30,276 nt of DNA from positions 1 through 30,276 of the forward strand of contig JBCDEC010000018.1 in assembly GCA_039179965.1 (NCBI GenBank), in the 5' to 3' direction. The translations under genes were made by a program, and so were the position numbers. Below are positions 23,566 to 30,276 of the stretch, piece by piece. This stretch comes from Marinibacterium sp039179965 (GTDB lineage Bacteria; Pseudomonadota; Alphaproteobacteria; Rhodobacterales; Rhodobacteraceae). The notes under the pieces were generated by a model. The model saw only the letters and a list, made by a program, of their open reading frames with translations, had not been told where the DNA came from and did not search any database. Each line of letters begins with the position of its first letter. Positions within the stretch are counted from its first letter, which is position 1.

Positions 23566-24183
23566 ATGCCGGGACGGGTCTATCAGACGCAGCCGATGGA
23601 GCTTCTGGCCAAAGCCGCCGGGTGTTCGGTGGATCCTGTGGCCGATGAGCCGGCGCGCAGGAACATCGCGCCAGGCCAGTCTGTGGTCGCATTGACCGCA
23701 TTGGGGTTGCAGCGGATGCGTTGGGGCATGATCCCCGTGGGCCGCATAAATGCGCGCGGACGCCCCGTGATGGAGACGATTGTGAACGCGCGCTCCGAGA
23801 CGGTGTTTGACAAAACGGCCTTCGCTGGGGTCCGGCGTGCGGTTCTGCCAGTCGAAGGCTGGTATGAATGGACGGGGGCAACGCGGCGGAAAACCGCTTG
23901 GCGCATTCGGCCGAGTGATGGCGGGTTTTTGTGGTTTGCGGCGGTCTTTGATGTCTGGTCTGCGCCGGGCGGGCAGCAACTCGCGCAAATTGCCACCGTG
24001 ACCTGCGAGCCCAATGCGGATGTCGTGGATATTCACCACCGCATGGCAGTCATCCTGGATCTGGCGGATGTCGAGATGTGGCTCTCTGGTTCAGAGGCCG
24101 AAGTCGCCCGCCTTATGGTGCCGTGGCCCGACGGCCGTTTGACCGTCGAACCTGCAAACGATGTGGACTGGGGCGCGGACTAG
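23566..24183 (+). CDS. YedK/HMCES-family protein with Pro in place of catalytic Cys2
   Basis: SRAP-domain protein, 205 residues. Normal members begin Met-Cys-Gly-Arg; Cys2 becomes the N-terminus and makes a stable thiazolidine crosslink to abasic sites in single-stranded DNA. Here the sequence is MPGRVYQTQP, so residue 2 is Pro (CCG, 23569-23571). The start is firm, with AGGAG six bases upstream and the conserved GR directly after. The other active-site elements are kept: Asn74 in VNARSET, Glu101 in EGWYEW and His157 in DIHHRM, and the DNA-facing RMRWGMIP. Met before Pro is normally removed, exposing a secondary amine. The gene is translated right after tesA, though a functional link is not evident. 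Confidence 0.9.
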   Translation: MPGRVYQTQPMELLAKAAGCSVDPVADEPARRNIAPGQSVVALTALGLQRMRWGMIPVGRINARGRPVMETIVNARSETVFDKTAFAGVRRAVLPVEGWYEWTGATRRKTAWRIRPSDGGFLWFAAVFDVWSAPGGQQLAQIATVTCEPNADVVDIHHRMAVILDLADVEMWLSGSEAEVARLMVPWPDGRLTVEPANDVDWGAD

Positions 24184-24187
24184 GGGC

Positions 24188-24742
24188 TCAGAGCACCGTC
24201 ACCGTCGTTCCAATCGGCACGCGGCCATAAAGGTCAGCCACATGTTCATTCAGCATGCGAATGCATCCGTTGGAGACGGATTGACCGATGGTGCTGGGCG
24301 CGGTTGTACCGTGAATGCGGAAATACGTGTCGCGCCCGTTCTCGAACAGGTAGAGCGCACGCGCGCCAAGCGGGTTGCCCGGGCCTCCGGGCTGGACATA
24401 GTCGTTGTCCTTGAAGCGCCCGTACGCCACCGGATCGCGCTCAATCATCTCGTTGGTCGGGCGCCAGGTCGGCCATTCCTTTTTGGCGCCGATGACGGCC
24501 GATCCCGTGAATTCCAGGCCGGCCCGGCCGACGCCCACGCCATACCGGATCGCCTTGCCAGGCTCGGTGACGTAGTAAAGGTAGAAGGCGCGCGGAAGAA
24601 CCAGGATCTGGTTCGGCTCATACGCCGTCTTGATCCGAACCTCTTGAGGTGTGGGTTCGAATCCAAGTGTCTGGGCTTCGACCATAGCGGGCAAAGCTGC
24701 GCTGGCGGCGGTTGCGGCCATGAATGTGCGACGTGTGAGCAT
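24188..24742 (-). CDS. L,D-transpeptidase (YkuD domain)
   Basis: Periplasmic cell-wall enzyme forming 3-3 peptide crosslinks or attaching proteins to peptidoglycan. The 184 residues start with a twin-arginine-like leader (TRRTFMAATAASAALPAM, cleaved near VEAQ). The YkuD active site is complete: His144 in FRIHGTTAPS and Cys160 in SVSNGCIRM. The preceding GGPGNPLGARALYLF is also typical. There is no LysM or peptidoglycan-binding domain, as in many alphaproteobacterial paralogues. It converges on the YedK-like gene with only four bases between stops. Confidence 0.94.
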   Translation of the reverse strand: MLTRRTFMAATAASAALPAMVEAQTLGFEPTPQEVRIKTAYEPNQILVLPRAFYLYYVTEPGKAIRYGVGVGRAGLEFTGSAVIGAKKEWPTWRPTNEMIERDPVAYGRFKDNDYVQPGGPGNPLGARALYLFENGRDTYFRIHGTTAPSTIGQSVSNGCIRMLNEHVADLYGRVPIGTTVTVL

Positions 24743-24953
24743 GCACGGACTCCATCGTTACTGCTCACCTTGTATCGCGAATTCGTCGCCAATTGGTCAA
24801 GATCTAGGCAGGTTTGAGATGCTCACGACCGCGTGGGTTTGGCCGGTCCCACCCAAAAAAACCGGATATCCGCAGAGGATGGCCGCCAAAAGCGCGGAAA
24901 TTGAAGCAGTTGTGGCGGGTCAGACGGCCAGCAGGCCGCTATCGGGAGGGTGA

Positions 24954-24982
24954 CGCAGGCGCGATTCGCTGGCGCGCCTGCG
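24954..24982 (-). terminator. cspA terminator hairpin
   Basis: Perfect ten-base arms CGCAGGCGCG (24954-24963) and CGCGCCTGCG (24973-24982) with a nine-base loop, six bases after the cold-shock gene stop. No T tract follows on the minus strand, but stem strength and position fit a terminator. Confidence 0.55.
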
Positions 24983-24988
24983 CCTTCA

Positions 24989-25195
24989 TCAGACGAGTTC
25001 CAGTTCGTCGGCGCTTTCACGACCGTCGCGGCCCGAGCGCAGAGCGTAGTTTACTTTCTGGTTGTCCTTCAGTCCGGTCAGTCCAGCGCGTTCAACGGCT
25101 GAAATGTGTACAAAGACGTCCTTGCCGCCTTCGTCCGGTGCAATGAAGCCAAACCCCTTCGTCGAATTGAACCATTTCACGGTGCCAGTGGGCAT
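24989..25195 (-). CDS. cspA: Cold-shock-domain protein
   Basis: Single-stranded nucleic acid-binding beta-barrel of 68 residues, a typical Csp size. Both RNA-binding motifs are present: KGFGFIAPD (RNP1) and DVFVHIS (RNP2), after the usual GTVKWFNSTKG start. It probably acts as an RNA chaperone or transcription antiterminator. AGGAG lies ten bases before ATG 25195, and the leader upstream contains a hairpin. Whether it is cold-induced cannot be known from sequence; the symbol is a family name. Confidence 0.95.
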   Translation of the reverse strand: MPTGTVKWFNSTKGFGFIAPDEGGKDVFVHISAVERAGLTGLKDNQKVNYALRSGRDGRESADELELV

Positions 25196-25219
25196 GTTCC
25201 GTGGTCTCCTGTTTTAATG

Positions 25220-25239
25220 CCGCCCGAAGCGTTCGGCGG
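25220..25239 (-). promoter_or_regulatory. Hairpin in the cspA 5' leader
   Basis: CCGCCCGAA and TTCGGCGG pair across a three-base loop with one bulged base, 25 bases before the cspA start and just upstream of its ribosome site. Cold-shock mRNAs often have structured leaders that change with temperature; that role here is inference. Confidence 0.3.
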
Positions 25240-25356
25240 CCCGGCGTCAGTCTTAGCAATCGAAACTGAAGCCGGAGCACGGATACAGTGGGTCGAGATG
25301 CGGTAACGGTCGCGTGTCAAAATATGTGCTCTGCAGAAAGCGAAGGCAAGCCCGCA

Positions 25357-25371
25357 ACACCATTAAGGTGT
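25357..25371 (-). terminator. Weak hairpin after the chemotaxis receptor gene
   Basis: ACACC and GGTGT with a five-base loop, 26 bases after the receptor stop codon. The stem is short and there is no adjacent T tract, so this is only a possible transcript end. Confidence 0.25.
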
Positions 25372-25397
25372 GGCATATCAGCAATGCACGCTGAGGT

Positions 25398-27158
25398 TCA
25401 GGCCACAAAGGCCGACTTGTCCAGCTGCGCGTCGCTGTCCGTCCTGAACTTGGACACAAGCTCTGTCAGTTCCTGCGATTCCGCCTTCAGGCTGTGGGTT
25501 GCCGCCGTCGATTGTTCCACCATGGCGGCATTTTGCTGGGTCGCACCGTCCAGCTGGTTCATCCCGGCGGTCACTTCAACCAGGCCTTCGGATTGCTCAC
25601 GTGCACTGGTGGCGATCCGCGACACATGTTCTGAGATGTCGTTCACTTGTGCCACGATCGAGGTCAGCGCTTCGCCTGTGCGCCCAACCAGACCGACGCC
25701 GCGCTCGACCTGTTCGGATGCGCCGCCGATCAGCGATTTGATCTGCAAGGCGGCCTCTGAGGATCGCTGGGCCAGAGCGCGCACTTCCGTGGCCACAACG
25801 GCAAAGCCCTTGCCGGCTTCGCCAGCGCGGGCAGCTTCCACGCCCGCGTTCAGCGCCAGCAGATTGGTCTGAAACGCGATGTCATCGATCACGCCAATGA
25901 TCTGCTGGATCTGATTGGAACTGGTCTCAATTTCGGTCATCGCGTTTACGGCGCTGTCCACAACTTCGCCTGAGCGATCCGCATCAGACCGCGCCTTCAG
26001 GACAATGCCTTCGACCTCCTTGGCCCCATCCGCGGCCGATTTGATGCTGGTCGTCAGTTCATCCAGCGCGGCGACCGCCTCTTCCAGAGTCGCGGCCTGC
26101 GATTCGGTGCGGCCGGACAGATCGTCCGACGCCCGGCTGATGTCTTCCGAACCGTTCAAAATGCTTTGCGCATTGTTGCGGACCGTGACCATGGCTGCGT
26201 TGAGCCGGTTCAATGTCTTGTTGAAATGCGCCCGCAGCATCTCGTATTCCTCGCCGAAGGATTGCGAGATCTCACAGGTGAGATCCCCTTCCGCCAGGCG
26301 CTCGAGCCCTTCGCTGATCGCAGACACCGCCGCATGCTGCTGTTCCTGCTGTCGGGCAATCTCATCATTGGCAGCCTCGGCCCGGGCCGCGGCGGCTTTC
26401 GCCAGTGCATCGGCCTCCTGGGCCAAAATCAGCTTCTGGCGCTGATCCTCCAAGGCCCGCGCAATCTTGCCGACCTCGTCCGATTTTCTGACATGCGGGA
26501 CTTCCACATCCAACTCGCCGTCAGAGACCCGCAACATCATTTGCGCAACTTCCGTCAAAGGACGGGATACCCAACGACGCATCAGCACGGCTGTTACGGC
26601 TAGCCCTGCCACCAGAAACGCCAGGGTCGTCAGCCAGATTCTCTGTGTCTTTGCGCTCACCATGGCTTGCAAAGGGTCCAACGACCAGCTTGTTGCAATG
26701 ACACCCACCGTTGCGTTTTCGTTGCCGGTGATCACTGGAATGGCCACCAGGAGACCGGTCGGATCGTACTGAATTTGCCCGGAACTCAAGGCTCTCTGAG
26801 CCAATTCGCCCAGCAGGCTCGCATGCGCGCCCGACGCGGTGTCGGAGCTATAAAGAACACTGCCCGCATCATCATAAGCGACGGCGCCCAACAGCGTGTC
26901 GTGGTTTTTTCCATACAAGCTGTCAAAGCTGTTGGAGATGCTTTCGGTCTTGGCGAACCGGAGAGCGCCGGCAGACTGATCAGCAATGCTCTGCGTTGAC
27001 AACAGTAAGTGATCTGCCATCTGCGCATGTGCCAACTCATGGATCAGTTTGGAGGACTGGAGGGAGTTGATGGCCGTCATGGAGGTGGCGCTGACCAACA
27101 CCAACAGCAGGGCCTTCAAAAACACCGGAAATCCGATTCGCTTTTTTTGTTCAGTCAT
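25398..27158 (-). CDS. Methyl-accepting chemotaxis protein
   Basis: Transmembrane chemoreceptor of 586 residues that signals to CheA/CheW. Order of parts: helix 1 (FLKALLLVLVSATSMTAI, about 13-30), a periplasmic sensor region of about 160 residues, and helix 2 (IWLTTLAFLVAGLAVTAVLM). A HAMP domain follows (RRWVSRPLTEVAQMML), then a coiled-coil signalling region. Its hairpin tip reads DDIAFQTNLLALNAGVEAAR and AGEAGKGFAVVATEVRALAQ, with only small departures from the universal tip. There is no C-terminal CheR-binding pentapeptide. ATG 27158 follows GGAGAGA. The ligand is unknown; the sensor region, with ATVGVIATSWSLDPL, may be a small PAS/Cache-like domain. A small gene ends 17 bases upstream. 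Confidence 0.94.
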   Translation of the reverse strand: MTEQKKRIGFPVFLKALLLVLVSATSMTAINSLQSSKLIHELAHAQMADHLLLSTQSIADQSAGALRFAKTESISNSFDSLYGKNHDTLLGAVAYDDAGSVLYSSDTASGAHASLLGELAQRALSSGQIQYDPTGLLVAIPVITGNENATVGVIATSWSLDPLQAMVSAKTQRIWLTTLAFLVAGLAVTAVLMRRWVSRPLTEVAQMMLRVSDGELDVEVPHVRKSDEVGKIARALEDQRQKLILAQEADALAKAAAARAEAANDEIARQQEQQHAAVSAISEGLERLAEGDLTCEISQSFGEEYEMLRAHFNKTLNRLNAAMVTVRNNAQSILNGSEDISRASDDLSGRTESQAATLEEAVAALDELTTSIKSAADGAKEVEGIVLKARSDADRSGEVVDSAVNAMTEIETSSNQIQQIIGVIDDIAFQTNLLALNAGVEAARAGEAGKGFAVVATEVRALAQRSSEAALQIKSLIGGASEQVERGVGLVGRTGEALTSIVAQVNDISEHVSRIATSAREQSEGLVEVTAGMNQLDGATQQNAAMVEQSTAATHSLKAESQELTELVSKFRTDSDAQLDKSAFVA

Positions 27159-27175
27159 CTTTGGTCTCTCCGCGA

Positions 27176-27607
27176 TCACAGCGATGTTTTGGGTTGTGTG
27201 CCAATTGTCCCAGATCTGACGGCGATGCGGGTCGCATCGCGCATCCAGGACAAACTCTTCAGGCCTGCACAGGTTGGAAAAATCGGGCCGGTTCGGAACG
27301 GGTTGGCGCCTGTGCCGCGCGCGGCATTGCGGTAGGGGTCGATGTCACCCGAACGGTCAGTCTGTTGCCGCAACACAGCCAAACCGGCTGTGGTCATGAT
27401 CCGACCGGCCTCACCTGCGTGACACGTCGCATGGCCAACAATGCGGCACATCCCGGGCTGACCCGGACGGGCATAGGGCGCCATGTGGCCCACTGCCATG
27501 GGAGGGATCGTCGGGTCGACGCGCGCCGCGCTGGCAAACGTCATTTCAACGGCAATCGCCGGATTTGCGGTCGCGGCCGAACCGGCCGCCAAAGTCACGC
27601 CGCGCAT
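27176..27607 (-). CDS. Unknown protein encoded just upstream of the chemoreceptor
   Basis: No family recognised. The 143 residues open with MRGVTLAAGSAATANPAIA, a short and somewhat poor signal peptide. A Cys/His-rich piece GMCRIVGHATCHAGEAGRI follows, then RTGPIFPTCAGLKSLSW. The start is well supported by TAGGAG seven bases before ATG 27607, and codon use is like that of neighbours. The stop is 17 bases before the chemoreceptor start, so the two are probably one operon. A periplasmic ligand-binding or sensory partner is possible but unproven. Confidence 0.6.
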   Translation of the reverse strand: MRGVTLAAGSAATANPAIAVEMTFASAARVDPTIPPMAVGHMAPYARPGQPGMCRIVGHATCHAGEAGRIMTTAGLAVLRQQTDRSGDIDPYRNAARGTGANPFRTGPIFPTCAGLKSLSWMRDATRIAVRSGTIGTQPKTSL

Positions 27608-27716
27608 GAAACGACTCCTACCTCGCGTCTATCAGCGCTCTGGCTTTAGACCCGAAGTCCTTCGACGACCTTAATGCGATGTTTTTAACGACCCGCCCCC
27701 GAAACGCCGGACGCCC

Positions 27717-28673
27717 CTAGTCCGCAGTCTGTGCAATTTGGCGGACAAAGGCAGCACAATCCCGCGGCGCGGTGATGGGCAGCATATGGCCGCGATCCGG
27801 CAGGAGTTTGAAAATAAAACCATATTCCTGCATGGGCCGACCCTGTAGCTCGGGGTCCAGGATCGCGTCCGGGGCTCCGCACAAAACGCCTCCGGGCATG
27901 TCGAGTTCTGCGCCATAGCGCGGTTGAAGGTCTGCGATACCGTGCGAGGCCAGAAAATCCTCCACCGACGCGAGAAAGGATTTTGGCCGCAATCCAAGAG
28001 CGGCACCGCCACGAACCATAAGATCCTCGGGCCAGGATTCGGGGGCAAAGATTGTGTGGAGCGTGTCGACCGCATGGCGCCGGGCCAGCGGCAGCGCCCA
28101 AGTTCGCGCCCAGATCTTGCGGATCTGAGGGTTTGGGATGTTCAGGCCCGCAAAAACCGATGCGCCCGCCTCGTTTGGATGTGTCAGCGGCGCCAAAAGG
28201 GCCAGGGCGGCGGTTTCTTTTGGTCGGGCAAGGGCCATGGCAAGCGCGACGGCACCGCCAAGCGAGTGGCCGACGAGGACCGGGCGCTTGATTTCAAGCG
28301 TGTCGAGCAGGGCCCAGATCATTCGGGCTTGCTCGGTCAACGCCGCCTGTGCCTCGTCGTCCCGGTCCGAGTAGCCGCAGCCCGGGCGGTCAAGCACGAT
28401 GATGCGGTAGTCTTGATCGAGCAGCGATGTCATCGCATAGGTGAAATGCTGCAGGTACCCTCCCAGCCCGTGGATCATCACCAGAACCGGGGCGTCCCGT
28501 GGGCCGAGGTCTAGGAAGTGGATGGCCCCCCCGGGCACAGCCATAACCTGGCCCGCCTGTGGCACCAGCGCTTCGGATTGTGCCGCGAACGGCCGCGTCT
28601 TTGAGGCCCCCCAGGCCAAAACGGCGGCGATCAGGCCGGCCAGGAGACAGAGTATGAACAGAAACGTCAGCAT
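27717..28673 (-). CDS. Alpha/beta-fold hydrolase, membrane-anchored
   Basis: 318 residues with one N-terminal helix (FLFILCLLAGLIAAVLAWGA) that acts as anchor or uncleaved signal. The hydrolase core follows: oxyanion region MIHGLGGYLQHF (about 66-77), nucleophile Ser137 in VGHSLGGAVALA, probable acid in GAPDAILDPEL, and His in LPDRGHMLPIT. Close in style to haloperoxidase/esterase-like hydrolases of alphaproteobacteria. Substrate unknown. It is divergent from the ABC transporter genes by 287 bases and stands alone on its strand. Confidence 0.92.
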   Translation of the reverse strand: MLTFLFILCLLAGLIAAVLAWGASKTRPFAAQSEALVPQAGQVMAVPGGAIHFLDLGPRDAPVLVMIHGLGGYLQHFTYAMTSLLDQDYRIIVLDRPGCGYSDRDDEAQAALTEQARMIWALLDTLEIKRPVLVGHSLGGAVALAMALARPKETAALALLAPLTHPNEAGASVFAGLNIPNPQIRKIWARTWALPLARRHAVDTLHTIFAPESWPEDLMVRGGAALGLRPKSFLASVEDFLASHGIADLQPRYGAELDMPGGVLCGAPDAILDPELQGRPMQEYGFIFKLLPDRGHMLPITAPRDCAAFVRQIAQTAD

Positions 28674-28960
28674 GACATCCTTTCCCGATGATCCGGCAGC
28701 CTCGCCTTTGGGATCGAGAGTGGCAGATCCGCCCGCGTTTTCAAGCAGCCATCCCTCACATCACCGTCTAGGCGCGGCAGGGGTTCCGAGCGGCGTATGA
28801 CGGCCATCTGGACAAGCGGATCGCGCTGGTTCAGCCTAGGCTCAGACACCAGAGCCCGAAGTCATGTCCGCGTTTGTGATCACAAGAGCGGGACGCCCGC
28901 AAAGCATTAGAACGAAAGGCGCCTGTTACATGCGTCTGTGTATTTCAGTCCGATGAAAAG

Positions 28961-29641
28961 ATGCCCGAGGCTCTGAGCGTTAGCGGCCTTGCCGTGCCGG
29001 GGCAGGGTGCCAGTCCGCTTGTGTCAATTGACGACCTGCGCCTGGAGGCAGGGCAATCCTTGGGGGTGCGCGGGGCCTCGGGTGCGGGCAAGTCCACGCT
29101 TCTGTTCGCTCTGGCCGGTCTGTTTGACACAGCCGTAGGCAAGGTGGTGTGGCATGGAACGGATCTGATGTCACTGACACCGGATCAGCGCGGCGCGTTT
29201 CGGGCCGCCGAGATTGGTTTCGTGTTTCAGGACTTTCTGTTGTTTGAGGAGTTGAGCGGTTTCGAAAACGCGGCCTTGCCCGCGCTTTTCACCCCGGCGC
29301 AGGAGCGCGCGGGCCTGCGCCAAAGGGCCCGGGATCTGTTGCACAGATTGGAGGTCCGCCATCCGCAACGTCCCGTGGACAGCTACTCCGGCGGGGAACG
29401 CCAGCGCGTCGGGATCGCGCGCGAGCTGGCCAATGACGCCAAAATCCTGCTGGCTGATGAACCGACTGCCAACTTGCCGCGAGAGATGGCGGATCAGGTC
29501 TGCGCGACGCTGGTGGAGACGATCCGTCCGCAAGGCCGCACCCTGATCGTGGCCAGTCACGACCCCGGTTTGCTGGCGCGCATGGATCGGGTGGTGACGC
29601 TTTTGGATGGGCGGTTGGTGGCGGAGAACCCCACCACATGA
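28961..29641 (+). CDS. ABC transporter ATPase with altered D-loop
   Basis: ATPase of the LolD/MacB group, 226 residues. Walker A is RGASGAGKST (37-46), Q-loop Gln90 in VFQDFLLFEEL, signature YSGGERQRVGIARE (142-155), Walker B ILLADE (162-167) and H-loop His200 in IVASHDPG. The D-loop, normally GNLD, reads ANLP: the Asp is Pro173 (CCG, 29477-29479). The stop overlaps the permease ATG as ATGA, so the two are translated together. Its role follows the permease; a link to the zinc-related ZrgBC-type transporters is a guess. The start at ATG 28961 has only GATGAAAAG before it. Confidence 0.92.
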   Translation: MPEALSVSGLAVPGQGASPLVSIDDLRLEAGQSLGVRGASGAGKSTLLFALAGLFDTAVGKVVWHGTDLMSLTPDQRGAFRAAEIGFVFQDFLLFEELSGFENAALPALFTPAQERAGLRQRARDLLHRLEVRHPQRPVDSYSGGERQRVGIARELANDAKILLADEPTANLPREMADQVCATLVETIRPQGRTLIVASHDPGLLARMDRVVTLLDGRLVAENPTT

Positions 29642-30276
29642 GCGCTCTGTGGGACGGTTTGGCGGCACCGGTGCAAGATGCGCTCTGGCTGCTGATTCTG
29701 CTGACGCCCGCCGGGGCGATTGGCGGATGGGTGCTGCGGCATGGTCAGCCCTGGCCCCTGGTGCGGGCCATGCTGTGGCGGTTCCGCGGTGCGAATGCGC
29801 TGTTTGTGCTCCTGATCGCCCTGTCGATGGGCTGTGGCATCGCACTTCTGGCGCAGGAACGCGGTCTGCGGACTGGTACAGCTGCAGCGGCCGGAAAATT
29901 CGATCTGATCGTGGCGGCGCCGGGCAATGAAACCACGGCGCTTCTGGCGACTGTCTACCTGCGCCCGGGCGCGATGGGACTGGTCTCCGGCGCCGACTAC
30001 ACCGAAATCGCGGCCATGCCGGGCGTGACCTTTGCCGCTCCGATGGTCTTTGGAGACAGCGTGGACGGTGCTCCGCTCGTCGGCACGATCGCGGATTTTG
30101 TTGCGCATTTGAGCGATGGCGAGATGTCGGGCCGTCTGTTTGAACGCTTGGAAGAGGCGGTTGCGGGAGCCTATGCGCCCGTAGGTCTGGGTCAGAGCTT
30201 CACCCCGGTGCATGGCGCTGGCGGCGCGGCGTTTAGCGCGCTCGATCAGGCAGCGCACGAAGGGTGGGTTTTTGAG
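29638..30276 (+). CDS. FtsX-like ABC permease, N-terminal part (cut by window edge)
   Basis: Begins at ATG 29638 inside the ATPase stop codon and stays open to the window end (213 codons). Two hydrophobic segments are visible (DALWLLILLTPAGAIGGWVL and NALFVLLIALSMGCGIALL), then a MacB-like periplasmic part. It has KFDLIVAAPGNETTALLATV and FAAPMVFGDSVDGAPLVGT, which resemble the DLVVGAKGSP...AFGDS pattern of FtsX-like exporters often paired with LolD-type ATPases. The remaining helices are outside the window. From memory, such pairs occur with DUF2796/DUF3299 proteins in zinc-related operons; the genes beyond 30,276 would decide this. Confidence 0.88.
   Translation, partial: MSALWDGLAAPVQDALWLLILLTPAGAIGGWVLRHGQPWPLVRAMLWRFRGANALFVLLIALSMGCGIALLAQERGLRTGTAAAAGKFDLIVAAPGNETTALLATVYLRPGAMGLVSGADYTEIAAMPGVTFAAPMVFGDSVDGAPLVGTIADFVAHLSDGEMSGRLFERLEEAVAGAYAPVGLGQSFTPVHGAGGAAFSALDQAAHEGWVFE

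Noticed and set aside
22726..24039. Minus-strand frame of about 437 codons over tesA and the YedK-like gene
   Set aside because: Lies opposite two well-supported genes and overlaps ybbA in another frame; no protein family seen.
28880..28960. Possible Zur (zinc regulator) operator before the ABC ATPase
   Set aside because: TGTTACATGCG is present but lacks the symmetric TGTTATA-type partner half, so a zinc link is not supported by an operator.

Overview
The window is a GC-rich piece of an alphaproteobacterial chromosome. Gene content and protein style point to Rhodobacteraceae (Roseobacter group): mreB, a leucine-codon leader before leuA, an iron-sulfur photolyase of the PhrB/CryB type, a second-type glutamyl-tRNA synthetase, and Tat-like leaders on periplasmic enzymes. 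The taxonomic call is inference from family knowledge; no rRNA or tRNA gene is present. I see no transposase, phage gene, integrase or CRISPR array. Most of the window is ordinary chromosomal housekeeping with some accessory regulators.

Layout. 1-2,550: 5' part of mreB and leuA, both on the minus strand; leuA is preceded by a short Leu-rich leader peptide and mutually exclusive hairpins, which reads as a ribosome-mediated attenuator. 2,626-4,815: a plus-strand pair, an SDR enzyme and an FeS photolyase (phrB). 4,816-5,669: about 850 bases without a convincing gene but with a minus-strand terminator-like element. 5,670-7,130: a secreted MORN protein built from 18 exact 23-residue repeats, arranged as two matching blocks of nine. 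7,336-9,538: glutamine-dependent NAD synthetase, overlapping tail to tail with a GNAT acetyltransferase. 10,049-14,355: a regulator-rich minus-strand stretch holding a small exported protein behind a hairpin that covers its ribosome site, a seven-helix membrane AraC-type regulator, a transglutaminase-fold protein lacking the usual catalytic His, and a SnoaL-LuxR regulator preceded by a 62-residue protein.

14,731-19,079: an FAD oxidoreductase, a Tat-exported metallo-beta-lactamase-fold hydrolase, a DUF1801 protein and gltX, with a C-tract repeat (G-quadruplex-capable on the minus strand) just before gltX. 19,094-24,742: the YbbA-YbbP ABC exporter genes with a gamma-glutamylcyclotransferase downstream, divergent from a TesA-type esterase, which is followed three bases later by a YedK/HMCES-family protein whose catalytic Cys2 is replaced by Pro, then a convergent L,D-transpeptidase. 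24,989-28,673: a cold-shock protein, a methyl-accepting chemotaxis protein with a small gene just upstream, and an alpha/beta hydrolase. 28,961-30,276: an ABC ATPase with an altered D-loop and the start of its FtsX-like permease, cut by the window edge.

The most interesting items are the Pro2 variant of the abasic-site-crosslinking YedK/HMCES fold, the G-quadruplex-capable repeat before gltX, the leuA attenuator, and the hairpin hiding the start of the exported protein at 10,588. I did not find a multi-gene defence or other clearly new system.
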